Notes: a model not told the origin generated them from the sequence alone. Counted from the stretch's first letter, positions 33,698-41,435 are shown. The stretch is 41,579 nucleotides of DNA from an uncultured Monoglobus sp. (GCA_947630135.1 CANRGH010000020.1:1-41579), one strand, 5' to 3'. A program made the numbers and translations.

Positions 33698-34432
33698 ATG
33701 AGAGAAACGATTGATATTTTAGGCGTGAAGATCGACCGTATAACTGCGGCCTATGCTCTTAAAAAGGCGGAGCAAATGGTTCGCAAGCCCGGGCTTTCAA
33801 TGATCTTCACTCCCAATCCGGAGATTGTTATGGCGGCGTATGAGGATCGGGGGTTCAGAGAGATACTCAATTCCGCCGATATGTGCACTCCGGACGGCAT
33901 AGGCGTTGTCTACGCGGCTAAAATGCTCGGCACTCCGGTGCCCGAGCGGGTACCGGGCTTTGACCTGACCTGCGGCCTGCTTGAGAGCGTGCGCAAAACC
34001 GGCGAGGGCGTGTTCCTGTTCGGAGCGAAGCCCGGAGTGGCCGAGCTGGCCGCCGACAACCTCAGAGACAAATATCCGGGCCTTATTATTTCGGGCATTC
34101 ACGACGGATATTTTTCGGACGATGAAAACGACGAAATAATCGCCCAAATCAACGACTCGGGCGCGAAGCTGCTTTTGGTGTGCCTCGGCGCGCCGAAGCA
34201 GGAGAAATGGATATACGAGAACCGCGATAAGCTGACCGGCGTCAACCTCTGCATGGGCGTGGGCGGCGCTCTCGACGTGTTCGCAGGCGTGGTCAAGCGC
34301 GCGCCTGACGTGTTCATAAAGCTCAACCTCGAGTGGCTGTACAGATTTTGCAAAAATCCCAGCAGGCTCGGCAGGTTCGCCACTCTGCCCAGATTTATGC
34401 TGACGGTCAAAAAGAATGACAAAAAACGGTAA
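33698..34432 (+). CDS. WecG/TagA/CpsF-family glycosyltransferase
   Basis: 244 residues from ATG 33698, preceded by AAGGAG with eight-base spacing; an upstream in-frame ATG at 33668 lacks a site. GT26 family, which adds N-acetylmannosamine-type sugars to undecaprenyl-linked GlcNAc in teichoic acid or similar wall-polymer linkage units. Family motifs are TPNPEIVMAA, TPDGIGVVYAAK (with the catalytic Asp), RVPGFDL, LFGAKPG, LVCLGAPKQEKW and GVGGALDVFAG-KRAP. The C-terminal basic amphipathic region (EWLYRFCKNPSRLGRF) is where membrane targeting occurs. SLH proteins attach to secondary wall polymers, so this gene may help build their anchor. Confidence 0.93.
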   Translation: MRETIDILGVKIDRITAAYALKKAEQMVRKPGLSMIFTPNPEIVMAAYEDRGFREILNSADMCTPDGIGVVYAAKMLGTPVPERVPGFDLTCGLLESVRKTGEGVFLFGAKPGVAELAADNLRDKYPGLIISGIHDGYFSDDENDEIIAQINDSGAKLLLVCLGAPKQEKWIYENRDKLTGVNLCMGVGGALDVFAGVVKRAPDVFIKLNLEWLYRFCKNPSRLGRFATLPRFMLTVKKNDKKR

Positions 34433-34491
34433 TTGACAATTATTCCGCGCCGCGCGCGGATATGATAAAAAGGAGAAAGGGTTGTTTTAAT

Positions 34492-35016
34492 ATGTTGTAT
34501 TTGTTTTTAGCGGACGGATTTGAGGAGACCGAGGCGATCGCCACGCTTGACGTGCTTCGCCGCGGCGGAGTTGAGACGAAAACGGTCGGCATCGGCGGCG
34601 AGTATATTCTCGGCGCGCACGGCGTGACCGTGAAGGCGGACGCCCCCGAGGCGGACCTTAATAATATCGACGGAGTTATCCTGCCCGGCGGAATGCCCGG
34701 CACGCTGAACCTTCAGCGGGACGAGGGCGTGAACCGCGCCATAAAATATTGTATGGACAACGGAAAGCTGGTCGCCGCGATCTGCGCCGCTCCGATGATA
34801 ATCGGAGAGCTCGGATATCTTGACGGCAAAAAGGCCGTGTGCTTCCCCGGCTTTGAGGACAGCCTCGACGGGGCCGAGATCATGAGCGACGGGGTCGTGA
34901 GCGACGGAAACATCATAACCGCCATGGGCGCCGGAAAGGCGCTGGAGTTCGGCGCCGCGATCGCGGATTATTTCGGCGTTGACGGCGAGAAAATAATTAA
35001 AAAGATGATGATATGA
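34492..35016 (+). CDS. DJ-1/PfpI family protein
   Basis: 174 residues with the start set at MLYLFLADGFEETEAIA, the usual beginning of this family; an in-frame ATG at 34462 would add ten unconserved residues. Class I glutamine-amidotransferase-like fold. It keeps the Glu of DGFEE and the nucleophile elbow AAICAAP with the reactive Cys, as in DJ-1, YajL and ThiJ-like proteins. The role is probably protein or metabolite repair, not proven. Its last four bases overlap the start of the 5-formyl-THF cyclo-ligase gene (ATGA), so the two are translationally coupled. Confidence 0.92.
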   Translation: MLYLFLADGFEETEAIATLDVLRRGGVETKTVGIGGEYILGAHGVTVKADAPEADLNNIDGVILPGGMPGTLNLQRDEGVNRAIKYCMDNGKLVAAICAAPMIIGELGYLDGKKAVCFPGFEDSLDGAEIMSDGVVSDGNIITAMGAGKALEFGAAIADYFGVDGEKIIKKMMI

Positions 35017-35570
35017 CGGATAAACAGTTTATGCGGGAGGCCCTGAAAAAGCTGAGAGACGGCTTGAGCGGGGCCGAGCTTGCCGAAAAAAGCGAAAAAA
35101 TCGCCGGGTTCCTGTTCGGCACCGAGGCGTTTCGGCGCGCTAAAACCGTTATGACCTACGTTTCGTTCGGCAGCGAGCCGCGAACCGACGCTGTGCTCGA
35201 CATGATCTTGAAAAGCGGAAAGACCGCCGCGGTTCCTGTTTGCGAAAAAGGCTTTAATCTGACCGCGCGGGCAATAAGCTCCGCCGCGGACTTGAGCCCT
35301 GGCGCCTACGGAATACCCGAGCCGAACGGCGCCCCGATCATAGAGAAAAACAAGATCGATCTTGTGATCGTTCCGGGCTTGGGCTTTGACAAAAACGGGT
35401 TCAGAATTGGCTACGGAAAGGGATATTACGACAGATTTTTAAGTGATTTCCGCGGCATTTCGGCGGGGCTGTGCTTTGACGTCTGTTTTTCGGACGCGAT
35501 AGCGCGCGGCGACCACGACATTCCCGTCAAAATGGTTATCACCGAGTCGGGCGTTCGATTTACGGGGTAA
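35013..35570 (+). CDS. 5-formyltetrahydrofolate cyclo-ligase
   Basis: 185 residues. Converts 5-formyl-THF to methenyl-THF with ATP, rescuing a dead-end folate. The signature VPGLGFDKNGFRIGYGKGYYDRFL is present, with a basic N-terminal region and YVSFGSEPRTD. It starts at ATG 35013 inside the end of the DJ-1 gene. It supplies the one-carbon pool that Fhs and MnmG, coded elsewhere in the window, also use. Length is typical. Confidence 0.95.
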   Translation: MTDKQFMREALKKLRDGLSGAELAEKSEKIAGFLFGTEAFRRAKTVMTYVSFGSEPRTDAVLDMILKSGKTAAVPVCEKGFNLTARAISSAADLSPGAYGIPEPNGAPIIEKNKIDLVIVPGLGFDKNGFRIGYGKGYYDRFLSDFRGISAGLCFDVCFSDAIARGDHDIPVKMVITESGVRFTG

Positions 35571-35616
35571 ACGCCCGGCATTGACATAACAGCATTATAA
35601 TTACGGAGGGTGCGAA

Positions 35617-36765
35617 ATGGACAACAACATTAAATCCATTGAGGAGTTAGAGGCCAGAAAGGCTGCCAGACAGGCAGAGAAGACCCTTAAGAAAAAAAGG
35701 AAAAAAAGAGTAAAGAGAATAATCACATGGTCGCTTGTCGCGGTTATACTTATCTCGCTGATCAGTCTCGTTTTGTATCAGGTATACAGCGACATGAACG
35801 GCGTGGGCGGCGACGACAAGCTATATGTGATCGACGTGCCCGCGGGCGCGGGCGCTTCAACGGTGTCAAATCTTCTGGCCAACCGCGGAATAATCAAATA
35901 CGCGCCGCTGTTCAGGCTGTACGCCGGCAACCAGTACATGTTCCAGCAGGGACGGCACTCGGTCTCGTCGTCAATGACGTACAAGGAGCTGCTTAACACC
36001 TTCGCCAGCTATGCTGACGGCGGAGTGGGCGACCAGGTCGAGGTGGTTATCCCCGAGGGAAGCGAGCTGCACCGGATAGCGGCGATCCTCGAGGAAAAAG
36101 GGCTTGTGACGGAATACGACTTTATGAACGAGGTGAACTACGGGCAGTTTGACTACGGCTTTGTCAACGCGATACCCAGAACGGAAAACCGGCTTGAGGG
36201 CTATATTTACCCGGCCACATATCAGATATTCCCGGGAACGTCGCCCCACGACATCGTGACCATGCTGCTTGACGCGTTCAACTCAAAGGTCATGCCGGTC
36301 TATAACGCCAGCAACACCACCGACCCGATAGATTACGTCGTGACAATGGCGTCGGTCATCGAGCGCGAGGCCGCCTCCGAGGAGGAAATGCCTATCGTTT
36401 CGTCGGTGTTCAACAACAGACTTTACGAGGGACGCAAGCTTGAGTCGTGCGCCACCGTCCAGTATATCCTTGGCGAGCGCAAGCCCGTGCTCAGCGAGGA
36501 GGACACCGAGATCGACTCACCCTACAACACTTATCGGAACAAAGGTCTGCCGGTCGGCCCCATTTGCTCGCCGGGCCTCGCGGCGATACGCGCGGCGCTC
36601 TATCCCGAGCAGACGCCGTATATGTATTTTGTGGCCGCCGCTGACGGCTCCAGAAACTACTTCTCCGAGACCTACGCGCAGCATCAGGAAAAGGTGCGCC
36701 AGATCCAAAACGGCGAGCCTGTGACAGAGACGACTCCCGCTCCGACGGAGTCCGACGAAGACTGA
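35617..36765 (+). CDS. mltG: Endolytic murein transglycosylase MltG
   Basis: 382 residues. A single membrane helix (about 35-57) follows a long basic cytoplasmic N-terminus with an Ala/Lys/Glu-rich helix. The extracytoplasmic part has a LysM-like subdomain (YVIDVPAGAGASTVSNLL) and the YceG catalytic domain. The catalytic Glu is in MASVIEREA. Other conserved pieces are LEGYIYPATYQ, VFNNRLYEGRKLESCATVQY, SPYNTYRNKGLPVGPICSPG and YMYFVA. It cuts nascent peptidoglycan strands to set their length. The tail is Thr/Pro/Glu-rich. GGAGGGTGC precedes the start. Followed after 25 bp by trmR, an order also found in Bacillus (yrrL-yrrM). Confidence 0.96.
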   Translation: MDNNIKSIEELEARKAARQAEKTLKKKRKKRVKRIITWSLVAVILISLISLVLYQVYSDMNGVGGDDKLYVIDVPAGAGASTVSNLLANRGIIKYAPLFRLYAGNQYMFQQGRHSVSSSMTYKELLNTFASYADGGVGDQVEVVIPEGSELHRIAAILEEKGLVTEYDFMNEVNYGQFDYGFVNAIPRTENRLEGYIYPATYQIFPGTSPHDIVTMLLDAFNSKVMPVYNASNTTDPIDYVVTMASVIEREAASEEEMPIVSSVFNNRLYEGRKLESCATVQYILGERKPVLSEEDTEIDSPYNTYRNKGLPVGPICSPGLAAIRAALYPEQTPYMYFVAAADGSRNYFSETYAQHQEKVRQIQNGEPVTETTPAPTESDED

Positions 36766-36790
36766 CAAACGGAGATGAGCAAATCCCGCC

Positions 36791-37450
36791 ATGATTGACG
36801 ACAGTATTAACCATGAGTATATAATCCGGTATATCCGGGACGTTCTCCCGAAATGCGAGGGGCTTTTAAAGGAGCTTGAAGAGTTCGCCGAGGCGAACGA
36901 GGTCCCGATCTCCCAGCCCGAGACAATAAAGCTGCTTGAGACTCTTATCCGGCTGAGCGGCGCCGAGAACATTCTTGAGGTCGGCTCGGCGATCGGCTAT
37001 TCGGCGGTCAGGATGGCCGGAGTCCGCGGTAATATAAAGATCGACACGATCGAGATCAACCCCGAGGCGGCGGCCTACGCCAAAAGAGTGTTTGAGCGCG
37101 CGGGCCTGAGCGGCAGGATAACCCTTCACGAGGGGAACGCCGCCGAGATACTGCCGCGCCTCCGAGACGAAGGCAGACGCTTTGACATGATATTTATCGA
37201 CGCGTCAAAGGCGCAGTACAACAACTTTTTTGAGCCGTGCTTTGAGATGCTCGGCCCCGGCGGTCTGCTGATCTCGGACAATATCCTGTATAAGGGCATG
37301 ACCGCCACCGACGAGCTGGTGCTTCACCGCAAGCGCACGATAGTAAAGCGGCTGAGGGAATATGTCGATATGCTGAACAGCCACAGCGGGATTGACACCG
37401 CGGTGGTCCCGATAGGCGACGGCGTGGCGCTCAGCGTGAAAAAATTTTAA
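36791..37450 (+). CDS. trmR: tRNA 5-hydroxyuridine methyltransferase (TrmR-like O-methyltransferase)
   Basis: 219 residues, a class I SAM-dependent O-methyltransferase of the catechol/caffeoyl-CoA type fold. SAM-binding motif I is ILEVGSAIGYSAVRMA, then TIEINPEAAAYAK, and the metal-site region FIDASKAQY with DNILYKG. Position right after mltG matches the Bacillus mltG-trmR order, which supports assignment to TrmR, the enzyme that methylates 5-hydroxyuridine at tRNA position 34. In Bacillus two U32-family hydroxylase genes follow; here rodA follows instead, so the hydroxylase must be elsewhere. A small-molecule O-methyltransferase is the alternative. Confidence 0.82.
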   Translation: MIDDSINHEYIIRYIRDVLPKCEGLLKELEEFAEANEVPISQPETIKLLETLIRLSGAENILEVGSAIGYSAVRMAGVRGNIKIDTIEINPEAAAYAKRVFERAGLSGRITLHEGNAAEILPRLRDEGRRFDMIFIDASKAQYNNFFEPCFEMLGPGGLLISDNILYKGMTATDELVLHRKRTIVKRLREYVDMLNSHSGIDTAVVPIGDGVALSVKKF

Positions 37451-37478
37451 AAAACACTAAAATGAACGGAGCATAACA

Positions 37479-38594
37479 ATGCTGGAAAAAACCCGGGGCG
37501 TCAGAGACGCCATACGCAACATAGATTTTCTGCTGATTATTTTAACGATACTGGCGGCGGTTTTCGGAATAGTTATGATTTCGAGCGCCGGCGGCGAGAA
37601 CGCCGCGAGGTACGTCATCGTTCAGAGCGCTGCGCTCGTTCTGGGCATTATCGGCGTTGTCATAATCAGCATACTTGACTATGACTATCTGGCGAGGCTC
37701 TCGAAATATATCTACATCGCCTGTGTCGCGCTTCTGGTCCTGGTGCTCATTCCGGGCATAGGCTCGGTGCAGAACGGCGCGCGGAGCTGGTTCAACCTGG
37801 GCCCGGTGAGCCTGCAGCCCGCCGAGATCGTCAAGGTAGGCTTTGTTATAACGTTTTCAAAGCACCTGAGCGACGTGGGCAGCGGCCTCAACAAGCCGAA
37901 AAACCTGTGGAAGGTGCTGCTTCACCCCGCGATCTTATGCTTTCTCATGCTGCTTCAGCCCGACTTCGGAACGGTCGTGGTGTTTGTGATGATGGCGGCG
38001 GCCATGCTGTTCATGGCAAAGCTTAACTGGAAATATATTTTGGGCGCCGCTCTGGCCTTCGCGGCCATGTGCCCGATCGCGTGGTTCTTTCTGCTTAAGC
38101 CCTATCAAAAGGACAGAATTATCGCTCTGCTCAATCCCGACCTTGACCCCACCGGCAGCGGCTATCACGTCATCCGCTCGCGCATAGCGGTGGGCAGCGG
38201 CAAGCTGACCGGCATGGGCCTCTACAACGGCTCCAGCCGATACAGCAATCTGCTCCCCGAGCGGCACACCGATTTTATTTACTCGATCGTGTGCGAGGAG
38301 CTCGGCATGATAGGCGCGGTGGCCGTTATCGTGCTGCTGACCGCGATAATTTTGCGGTGCCTCTATATCGGGCTCAACGCCCGCAACAGCGAGGGGCTTT
38401 ATATCTGCACCGGAGTCGCGGCAATGCTGGCCTTCCAGGCCTTTGAAAACATAGGCATGTGCATAGGGATCTTCCCCGTAACCGGCATCACGCTCCCGTT
38501 TTTCAGCTACGGAGGCTCGTCGCTGATGACCAACATGCTCGCCATAGGCCTCGTTCTGAACGTGCGGTACCGATACAAACGAATTAATTTTTAA
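37479..38594 (+). CDS. rodA: SEDS-family peptidoglycan polymerase (RodA-like)
   Basis: 371 residues, about ten membrane helices, of the FtsW/RodA/SpoVE family that polymerises lipid II together with a class B PBP. Motifs are GARSWFNLGPVSLQPAEIVKVG, LQPDFGTVVVF (Asp in the catalytic cavity), GYHVIRSRIAVGSGKLTGMG, LPERHTDFIYSIVCEELG and PVTGITLPFFSYGGSSL. The QPAE and HTDFI..CEE wording fits RodA better than FtsW, so rod elongation is most likely. It lies downstream of mltG, another elongation factor, with a terminator after it. Confidence 0.88.
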   Translation: MLEKTRGVRDAIRNIDFLLIILTILAAVFGIVMISSAGGENAARYVIVQSAALVLGIIGVVIISILDYDYLARLSKYIYIACVALLVLVLIPGIGSVQNGARSWFNLGPVSLQPAEIVKVGFVITFSKHLSDVGSGLNKPKNLWKVLLHPAILCFLMLLQPDFGTVVVFVMMAAAMLFMAKLNWKYILGAALAFAAMCPIAWFFLLKPYQKDRIIALLNPDLDPTGSGYHVIRSRIAVGSGKLTGMGLYNGSSRYSNLLPERHTDFIYSIVCEELGMIGAVAVIVLLTAIILRCLYIGLNARNSEGLYICTGVAAMLAFQAFENIGMCIGIFPVTGITLPFFSYGGSSLMTNMLAIGLVLNVRYRYKRINF

Positions 38595-38600
38595 ATAAAA

Positions 38601-38630
38601 AACGAGTGACCGCGTTGTCACTCGTTTTTT
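38601..38630 (+). terminator. Terminator after rodA
   Basis: Ten-base-pair stem AACGAGTGAC/GTCACTCGTT, loop CGCGTT, followed by TTTT. Confidence 0.9.
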
Positions 38631-38689
38631 ATTATCCCCTCTCCACGGATGAGGAAGACGACCCCCGGTCGCCCGTTCTGCCTCGCCCG

Positions 38690-38806
38690 ATCGTTGTAGG
38701 GCCGGATACCCACATCCGGCCGGCGGCTTGTGTGCAAGCCGTCCTACACCACTGACCGAGGGGGGATGCCTATTCGCTATTTGCTATTCGCTAATCACTA
38801 CGTTGG
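38690..38806. repeat. Dispersed palindromic repeats between rodA and module 3
   Basis: Contains a GCCGGAT/ATCCGGC hairpin (38701-38720), related to those at 15227 and 41205, a GGCTTG/CAAGCC hairpin, and at 38770-38806 a tattcgctatttgctattcg block whose reverse complement resembles the repeat inserted in module 2 (9911-9942). No gene is seen. Confidence 0.75.
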
Positions 38807-38834
38807 GGAACCGTATAAAATTCCCCTTTGCCGC

Positions 38835-38863
38835 TTGACAAAGGGGAAAATAAATGCTATAAT
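38835..38863 (+). promoter_or_regulatory. Consensus antisense promoter, module 3
   Basis: Exact consensus TTGACA (38835-38840), 17 bp, TATAAT (38858-38863). It faces the minus-strand peptide gene; no plus-strand coding gene starts within 550 bp. Confidence 0.85.
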
Positions 38864-38869
38864 AAGCTT

Positions 38870-38956
38870 AACAAAAAGGCACCGCAAATGCGGTTATAGC
38901 CAAAGAAAGTTTATATTATGTAGCCGTCCTTGGCCGAGGGCGGTTACACTGTTTTT
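38870..38956 (+). ncRNA. Convergent antisense RNA of peptide module 3 (antitoxin-like)
   Basis: Predicted 87-nt RNA: a 5' hairpin (ACCGC/GCGGT, 38881-38895), a short A/T-rich linker, then GTAGCCG (38920-38926) pairing with CGGTTAC (38941-38947) and the tract ACTGTTTTT, a good intrinsic terminator. It overlaps the peptide mRNA from its 3' end through the stop codon and last four codons. The five T of the terminator are the complement of the peptide's Lys-Thr codons. Confidence 0.68.
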
Positions 38957-39015
38957 ATCGTGAATATCACGAGAAACAATATTGTCAGAAATATAATTCT
39001 AATCAACTGCTTCAC
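38944..39015 (-). CDS. Small hydrophobic peptide, toxin-like (module copy 3)
   Basis: 23 residues read from GTG 39015, preceded by AAAGGAGG with good spacing: KQLIR, the hydrophobic run IIFLTILFLVIF and the tail TIKTV. It is homologous to copy 1 (KHVLR...FLVVFSTKAV). The mRNA should begin near 39149 and end at the ACCGC/GCGGT hairpin plus T-run near 38870, about 280 nt. Leader GCGGTTATAGCC (minus strand, 39114-39103) is a perfect 12-base complement of the 3' GGCTATAACCGC (38901-38890). The leader also has a second GGAGG followed by a start-stop (ATGTGA, around 39065-39060). These are hallmarks of translationally silenced type I toxin mRNAs. Function is inferred from architecture only. Confidence 0.75.
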   Translation of the reverse strand: MKQLIRIIFLTILFLVIFTIKTV

Positions 39016-39155
39016 AGCGTCTGCCTCCTTTCATAAAGACTCTTGAATTAAGTCAAAAATCACATGGAAGAAGTCACCTCCCTTCTTTAAAAAGATAGGG
39101 AAGGCTATAACCGCTCTACTTTACCCGATATTAAACCTATTAAGCATCCTTATAT

Positions 39156-39184
39156 ATACTATCACAATATAACGAATTTTTCAA
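39156..39184 (-). promoter_or_regulatory. Candidate promoter of peptide module 3
   Basis: TTGAAA (39184-39179), 17 bp, TAGTAT (39161-39156) on the minus strand, about 35 bp before the conserved leader word aaagtagagcggttatagcc. Confidence 0.65.
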
Positions 39185-39275
39185 CTTACAATTATGTTAC
39201 GCAACACCCCTCCCTTATTTACAAACACGGACTACTGAAAAATAGTCTTTTTTGTGAAATATTATAATTATATAG

Positions 39276-39304
39276 TTGACTTTAAGGCCGGAATATAGTA
39301 TAAT
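39276..39304 (+). promoter_or_regulatory. Promoter of the AT-rich secreted protein
   Basis: TTGACT (39276-39281), 17 bp, TATAAT (39299-39304). The leader of about 110 nt holds an AAAGTGC/GCGCTTT hairpin (about 39333-39354) with no T-run. Its role is unknown. Confidence 0.7.
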
Positions 39305-39419
39305 ATATTTTGGTTGGTATATCGTTGATTTTAAAGTGCCCGAACGAGCGCTTTAAGTTTATACGAAAAAAATTAAATATTTATATTCTCAAATTTTTAT
39401 GAAAGAAAGGGATTCAATT

Positions 39420-40904
39420 ATGAGAAAATCTAAATTTTTATCACTGCTGCTCGCATTGGCAGTAATGACGACAATGTTATTAGTACCCCCCCCCGACACA
39501 GTTTTAGCGGCAATTAATGAAACAAACGCCACACTCGGAACGATTTATAATGCAGATAAATTTAGTACAAACCCTTCCACAATTAACTCCATAAGTATGA
39601 CTTCGGATACAAAATCCAGCTATGAGCAGCTTGGAAAACCGTTCGGTGAATTTGACAATATACCAAACAACTATAAAACTTATGTAGCTGGGAATAACGC
39701 CACAGGTACATTGAAATATAATATTGAACAACCCGGTTACTATAATTTTTATATGCTCTTGTTTGAATTCAATGGTTATTACCCCTCTGTCTCTCTCGAT
39801 GATACGCAAGTATTCGATGGCAGCAAAGCTTCCGGTCTACCAAAATATGGTACTATTACGTACGGCACAGACAGCAGTAGAAGTCTCACTGTTGCAAATG
39901 TTTCAATCGAAATTTCTGAGGCTAAAGAATACACGATAAAGCTTACAAACAACAGCAGCCAAAGTACCCAGGGTCTGTTAGCGGTTAATCTTGTCCATTC
40001 CGAAGTCAGCTTAACTCAAAATGATGTTATTACTGCGTCAGATATAGTAAGAGATAGTTCACGATCACGTGAGGCTTATTCAAGTGGTTATGTTGACCTT
40101 AGTACAGTGAATGTTCAAGATAATTGCCCGTCCGAGTTAAAAGAATTATTCGGAAATGACTTCGGAAAAGCGGGCAAACTTGAGCTTGCATATACTGACA
40201 CAACTGATCAATTCAGATTAAAAGTGACAAAACCCGGAAATTATAATATATTTATACTCGGCATCAATGATCGAAACACTAAATTAACTTTTAAAAAGTT
40301 AGGCAGCGAAAGTCCCATAACAATGACAAGCAATCAAAGCCAAGGGACCGTTGCGCAAGCTCAGGAAACAGGCAAAGAGAGTAGCCAAAGTATACTCTAT
40401 TTTAACTTTTCCGAACCGGTTAAACTGGACGAAGGCTTTTACACTGTTTATATAGAAAAAGGAACAGGTGGTTATTACACGAATTTCGTGGCGCTCGGAT
40501 TTTCGGAAGTGCCTCCGACCGGAGAATTAAACGAGGGTGTATCCGACAGTGGCTGGTATGATACACAAGACGCGGCAAAAGTCGGCGTAATCCGTTTCCT
40601 TCAGCAATACAGCGGCGACAATGTGACCGAATACGGATTTTATATCGTAAGAGGCGGCGACGGTACAGTCGTTGATCAAACAAAAACTACTGTCTCTTCA
40701 GAAACCGACATATCAAAAATGATAGAAAGCGGTGGATTCTTTACCGATGTAGACGGAATTACCGAAAATAATGAGGAAAGCGATGTTACATATTATGCAA
40801 AGGCTTTTGTTAAGTTTGGAGATAGTGATGTAGTATCATCAAAATCAATTGAAGGTAAAGTTAATTGGAATAGACAGATCGACTACACACCGGACAACAA
40901 TTAG
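39420..40904 (+). CDS. Secreted protein of unknown function
   Basis: 494 residues from ATG 39420 (AAAGGGA upstream; an in-frame ATG at 39399 has no site). The signal peptide runs from RKSKF to about TVLAA. Two similar beta-rich modules follow, at about residues 60-195 and 215-370, each with a '[GN]YYNFYMLL' or 'GNYNIFILG' strand and an aromatic-rich end (GYYPSVSLDD; GGYYTNFVALGFSE), suggestive of carbohydrate-binding or adhesion domains. A third domain (about 380-490) contains YGFYIVRGGDGTVVDQ and VTYYAKAFVKFGDSD. There is no SLH or sortase motif. Codon use is AT-rich, unlike the chromosome around it. Lies between two direct-repeat peptide modules and is followed by a 58-residue peptide gene. 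I do not recognise a named family. Confidence 0.85.
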   Translation: MRKSKFLSLLLALAVMTTMLLVPPPDTVLAAINETNATLGTIYNADKFSTNPSTINSISMTSDTKSSYEQLGKPFGEFDNIPNNYKTYVAGNNATGTLKYNIEQPGYYNFYMLLFEFNGYYPSVSLDDTQVFDGSKASGLPKYGTITYGTDSSRSLTVANVSIEISEAKEYTIKLTNNSSQSTQGLLAVNLVHSEVSLTQNDVITASDIVRDSSRSREAYSSGYVDLSTVNVQDNCPSELKELFGNDFGKAGKLELAYTDTTDQFRLKVTKPGNYNIFILGINDRNTKLTFKKLGSESPITMTSNQSQGTVAQAQETGKESSQSILYFNFSEPVKLDEGFYTVYIEKGTGGYYTNFVALGFSEVPPTGELNEGVSDSGWYDTQDAAKVGVIRFLQQYSGDNVTEYGFYIVRGGDGTVVDQTKTTVSSETDISKMIESGGFFTDVDGITENNEESDVTYYAKAFVKFGDSDVVSSKSIEGKVNWNRQIDYTPDNN

Positions 40905-40942
40905 TTTTGATTACTGCTGACAATGAAAGGAGATAAAAAATT

Positions 40943-41119
40943 ATGAGAAGTTTAAAAAAATATAAAGCTCCCGAAGTGGAAATAACCAAATTTGAATGTG
41001 AAGATATTATAACCGTAAGCGAATTGGGAACAAGCATATTAGACGGAAAGCCCATAGTCGGCGGCGAGCATGAATACGTGAAAATAAATGGCAAAAAATG
41101 GAACGAAATAAGTAAATAA
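40943..41119 (+). CDS. 58-residue peptide with KAPEVEITKFECEDIIT motif
   Basis: Starts at ATG 40943 after AAAGGAGATA, 38 bp downstream of the secreted-protein gene and probably cotranscribed. The N-terminal half (RSLKKYKAPEVEITKFECED) is charged and highly ordered-looking. It is followed by IITVSELGTS, a Gly-containing stretch (GKPIVGGEHEY) and the basic tail NGKKWNEISK. There is no signal peptide and no membrane helix. The layout of conserved 'leader-like' half then variable small-residue half recalls ribosomal peptide precursors, but no modification or export enzyme is nearby. Small genes with this opening seem familiar from Clostridia next to surface proteins; their function is unknown to me. 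Confidence 0.75.
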   Translation: MRSLKKYKAPEVEITKFECEDIITVSELGTSILDGKPIVGGEHEYVKINGKKWNEISK

Positions 41120-41140
41120 AATTTAATTCCATAACAAAAC

Positions 41141-41203
41141 AATACCGTGCCGTTTGGCACGGTATTGTTTCATATAAAATGCCTTACGTTTTTTATATGA
41201 AAC
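41141..41203 (+). terminator. Terminator and adjoining inverted repeat after the 58-residue peptide gene
   Basis: AATACCGTGCC/GGCACGGTATT is an 11-bp stem with a GTTT loop, but a poor T-tract. It is followed at once by GTTTCATATAAAA (41167-41179) and its exact complement TTTTATATGAAAC (41191-41203). Confidence 0.75.
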
Positions 41204-41204
41204 A

Positions 41205-41367
41205 GGCCGGATGTGAGCATCCGGCCCTATGGGACGTCGAGGGCGCCGTCCCCGGAATGTGCGTTAACCGTCGTAGGTGCGGCCGGAGCCGCGCAGCGGG
41301 TTCGTGGCACAACCGTATTTCAATTTCTCGGATAAACGGGGCCACAAATCATTAGCATTTAACGCGT
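41205..41367. repeat. Dispersed repeats, including an inverted copy of part of R2
   Basis: 41205-41226 is a GGCCGG-type hairpin. 41230-41250 is the gggacgtcgagggcg module. 41268-41356 is a diverged reverse-complement copy of 3510-3600, sharing agcgggttcgt and ggccacaaatcatta. No gene is seen. Confidence 0.7.
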
Positions 41368-41400
41368 TAGCATTTAACGTATAAAATTCCCCTTTGCCGC

Positions 41401-41429
41401 TTGACAAAGGGGAAAATAAATGCTATAAT
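41401..41429 (+). promoter_or_regulatory. Consensus antisense promoter, module 4
   Basis: TTGACA (41401-41406), 17 bp, TATAAT (41424-41429), identical to the module 3 promoter including the spacer; offset 2566 bp. Confidence 0.85.
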
Positions 41430-41435
41430 AAACTT

